Assembly: GCA_021202925.1 (NCBI GenBank)
Contig: JAJQCD010000028.1
Location: forward strand, 62,001-126,000
Source: Clostridiales bacterium
Lineage (GTDB): Bacteria > Bacillota > Clostridia > Lachnospirales > Lachnospiraceae
Reading direction: 5' to 3'
DNA: 64,000 nt
The position numbers and the translations under genes are program-made. The notes below the pieces were generated by a model, which was not told where the DNA came from, searched no databases, and worked only from the letters and a program-made list of their open reading frames with translations. Below, in pieces: positions 63,364 through 64,000 of the stretch. Each line of letters opens with the position of its first letter. Position 1 is the first letter of the stretch.

Positions 63364-64000
63364 TGGAGCCCTGTGGAGCTGGCATATATGACTGGCATTC
63401 TCCCGATCTTGAAGTACTCGAGCGGTTCGGAACTCAATATGTTCTGCGAATATACCATGGTAACGGAGGAAAAATTTTCCGAGTATTTTGGGTTTACAGA
63501 CGAAGAGATTGACGAGCTTTATCAACGGTATCTGGCGCAGAAGGTGTCTTGCAGAAATGTCACCAAGGAAGAACTTCGCTTCTGGTATGATGGCTACCAT
63601 ACAAAGGCAGGGGAGCGGGTTTACAATCCAAGATCGGTGGTTTTGGCTTTTATGAACAATAATCTGGGCAGTTACTGGACGAATTCAGGTTCGTATGATG
63701 AGCTATTTTATTATGTTGGCGCGAATGTGGATCAGGTGAAGGATGACGTCGCGCTGCTGGTGGCGGATACCCCGGTCCCGGCAAAGGTGCGTGAGTATGC
63801 CGCGACATCCATGGAGCTGAAGGTGAACCATACCGCCAAAGAGGCGATTCAGCAGATCAAAGACCGCCAGTACGCCCTGCGTTTTGAAGGTAAGTTGGGA
63901 CGGAAGCCGGAATATACAGGGCGTGTGCTTGCAGTGGGGATCGCTTATGATAAGGACGATAAGACAAAGCAGCACGAGTGCAGGGTGGAAGTGTTGAGAG
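63364..64000 (+). pseudogene. Truncated AAA-ATPase-like (DUF1703) / PD-(D/E)XK gene, runs off window
   Basis: The frame is open from 63364 to the end. It begins at AYMTGILPILKYSSGSELNM, part-way through the AAA-ATPase-like family, so the Walker A region is absent. LRFWYDGYHTKAGERVYNPR and KVREYAATSMELK follow. The chain then jumps directly to VNHTAKEAIQQIKDRQYALR and GRVLAVGIAYDKDDKTKQH, the C-terminal nuclease-like motif. In typical homologues about 120 residues lie between two ELK-containing segments, so an in-frame deletion through that repeat is likely. It is almost certainly non-functional. Confidence 0.75.

Noticed and set aside
63243-63458. 71-codon minus-strand frame after the last reductase
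   Set aside because: It overlaps the recognised AAA/PDDEXK remnant and has no recognised motif; left as unassigned sequence.

Overview
This window looks like a chromosomal segment from an endospore-forming Clostridia species, most likely Lachnospiraceae. The evidence is the sporulation genes (spoIIGA-sigE-spoIIP, spo0A, a CwlC-like amidase, a DacF-like carboxypeptidase), the gap-pgk-tpiA order, strong GGAGG ribosome sites, Firmicutes-type SigA promoters and a base composition near half G+C by eye. The family-level placement is inference. No rRNA, tRNA or CRISPR array was seen.

Layout. 1-10.5 kb: end of the division/cell-wall cluster (ftsW, murA, divIB, ftsZ), then spoIIGA-sigE-spoIIP, lepA and hemW. 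10.5-18.4 kb: a pectin/rhamnogalacturonan island with a GH105 hydrolase facing away from a sugar-binding lipoprotein, a small unknown protein, two permeases, a GH28 enzyme and a LacI regulator. It has LacI/cre-type operators and a folded RNA after the binding-protein gene, but no transport ATPase. 18.5-47.3 kb: mostly core genes: flippase, nucleotidyltransferase, spo0A, glgA, rpsO-pnp, an M14 peptidase, a Na/Pi transporter, gap-pgk-tpiA, Lrp regulator, amidase, deacetylase, DD-carboxypeptidase, pcrA and rlmD.

47.3-64 kb is accessory. It holds a phd-doc toxin-antitoxin pair, an MFS transporter, a decayed PHP phosphatase, a small monooxygenase, an AlbA/Schlafen-like regulator with a DRGH repeat, a MATE transporter facing a LysR regulator, and a long co-directional redox/hydrolase cluster. 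The cluster encodes an iron alcohol dehydrogenase, an exported lipoprotein flavodoxin, an aldo/keto reductase, a second exported flavodoxin with a wall-binding-like N-terminus, an alpha/beta-hydrolase lipoprotein, a carboxylesterase fused to two cupin domains, and another aldo/keto reductase. The window ends in a truncated AAA-ATPase-like/PD-(D/E)XK gene.

How the genes work together. The first block couples septum formation to SigE activation and engulfment. The pectin island would capture oligogalacturonides, import them using an ATPase encoded elsewhere, and trim them under LacI control. The LysR cluster is the best candidate for an undescribed system: it puts flavodoxins, normally cytoplasmic, outside the membrane together with surface esterase and cupin domains, and pairs them with cytoplasmic NAD(P)H-dependent reductases and efflux pumps. 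That suggests processing or detoxification of an aromatic, quinone or ester compound. This is inference from gene content only.
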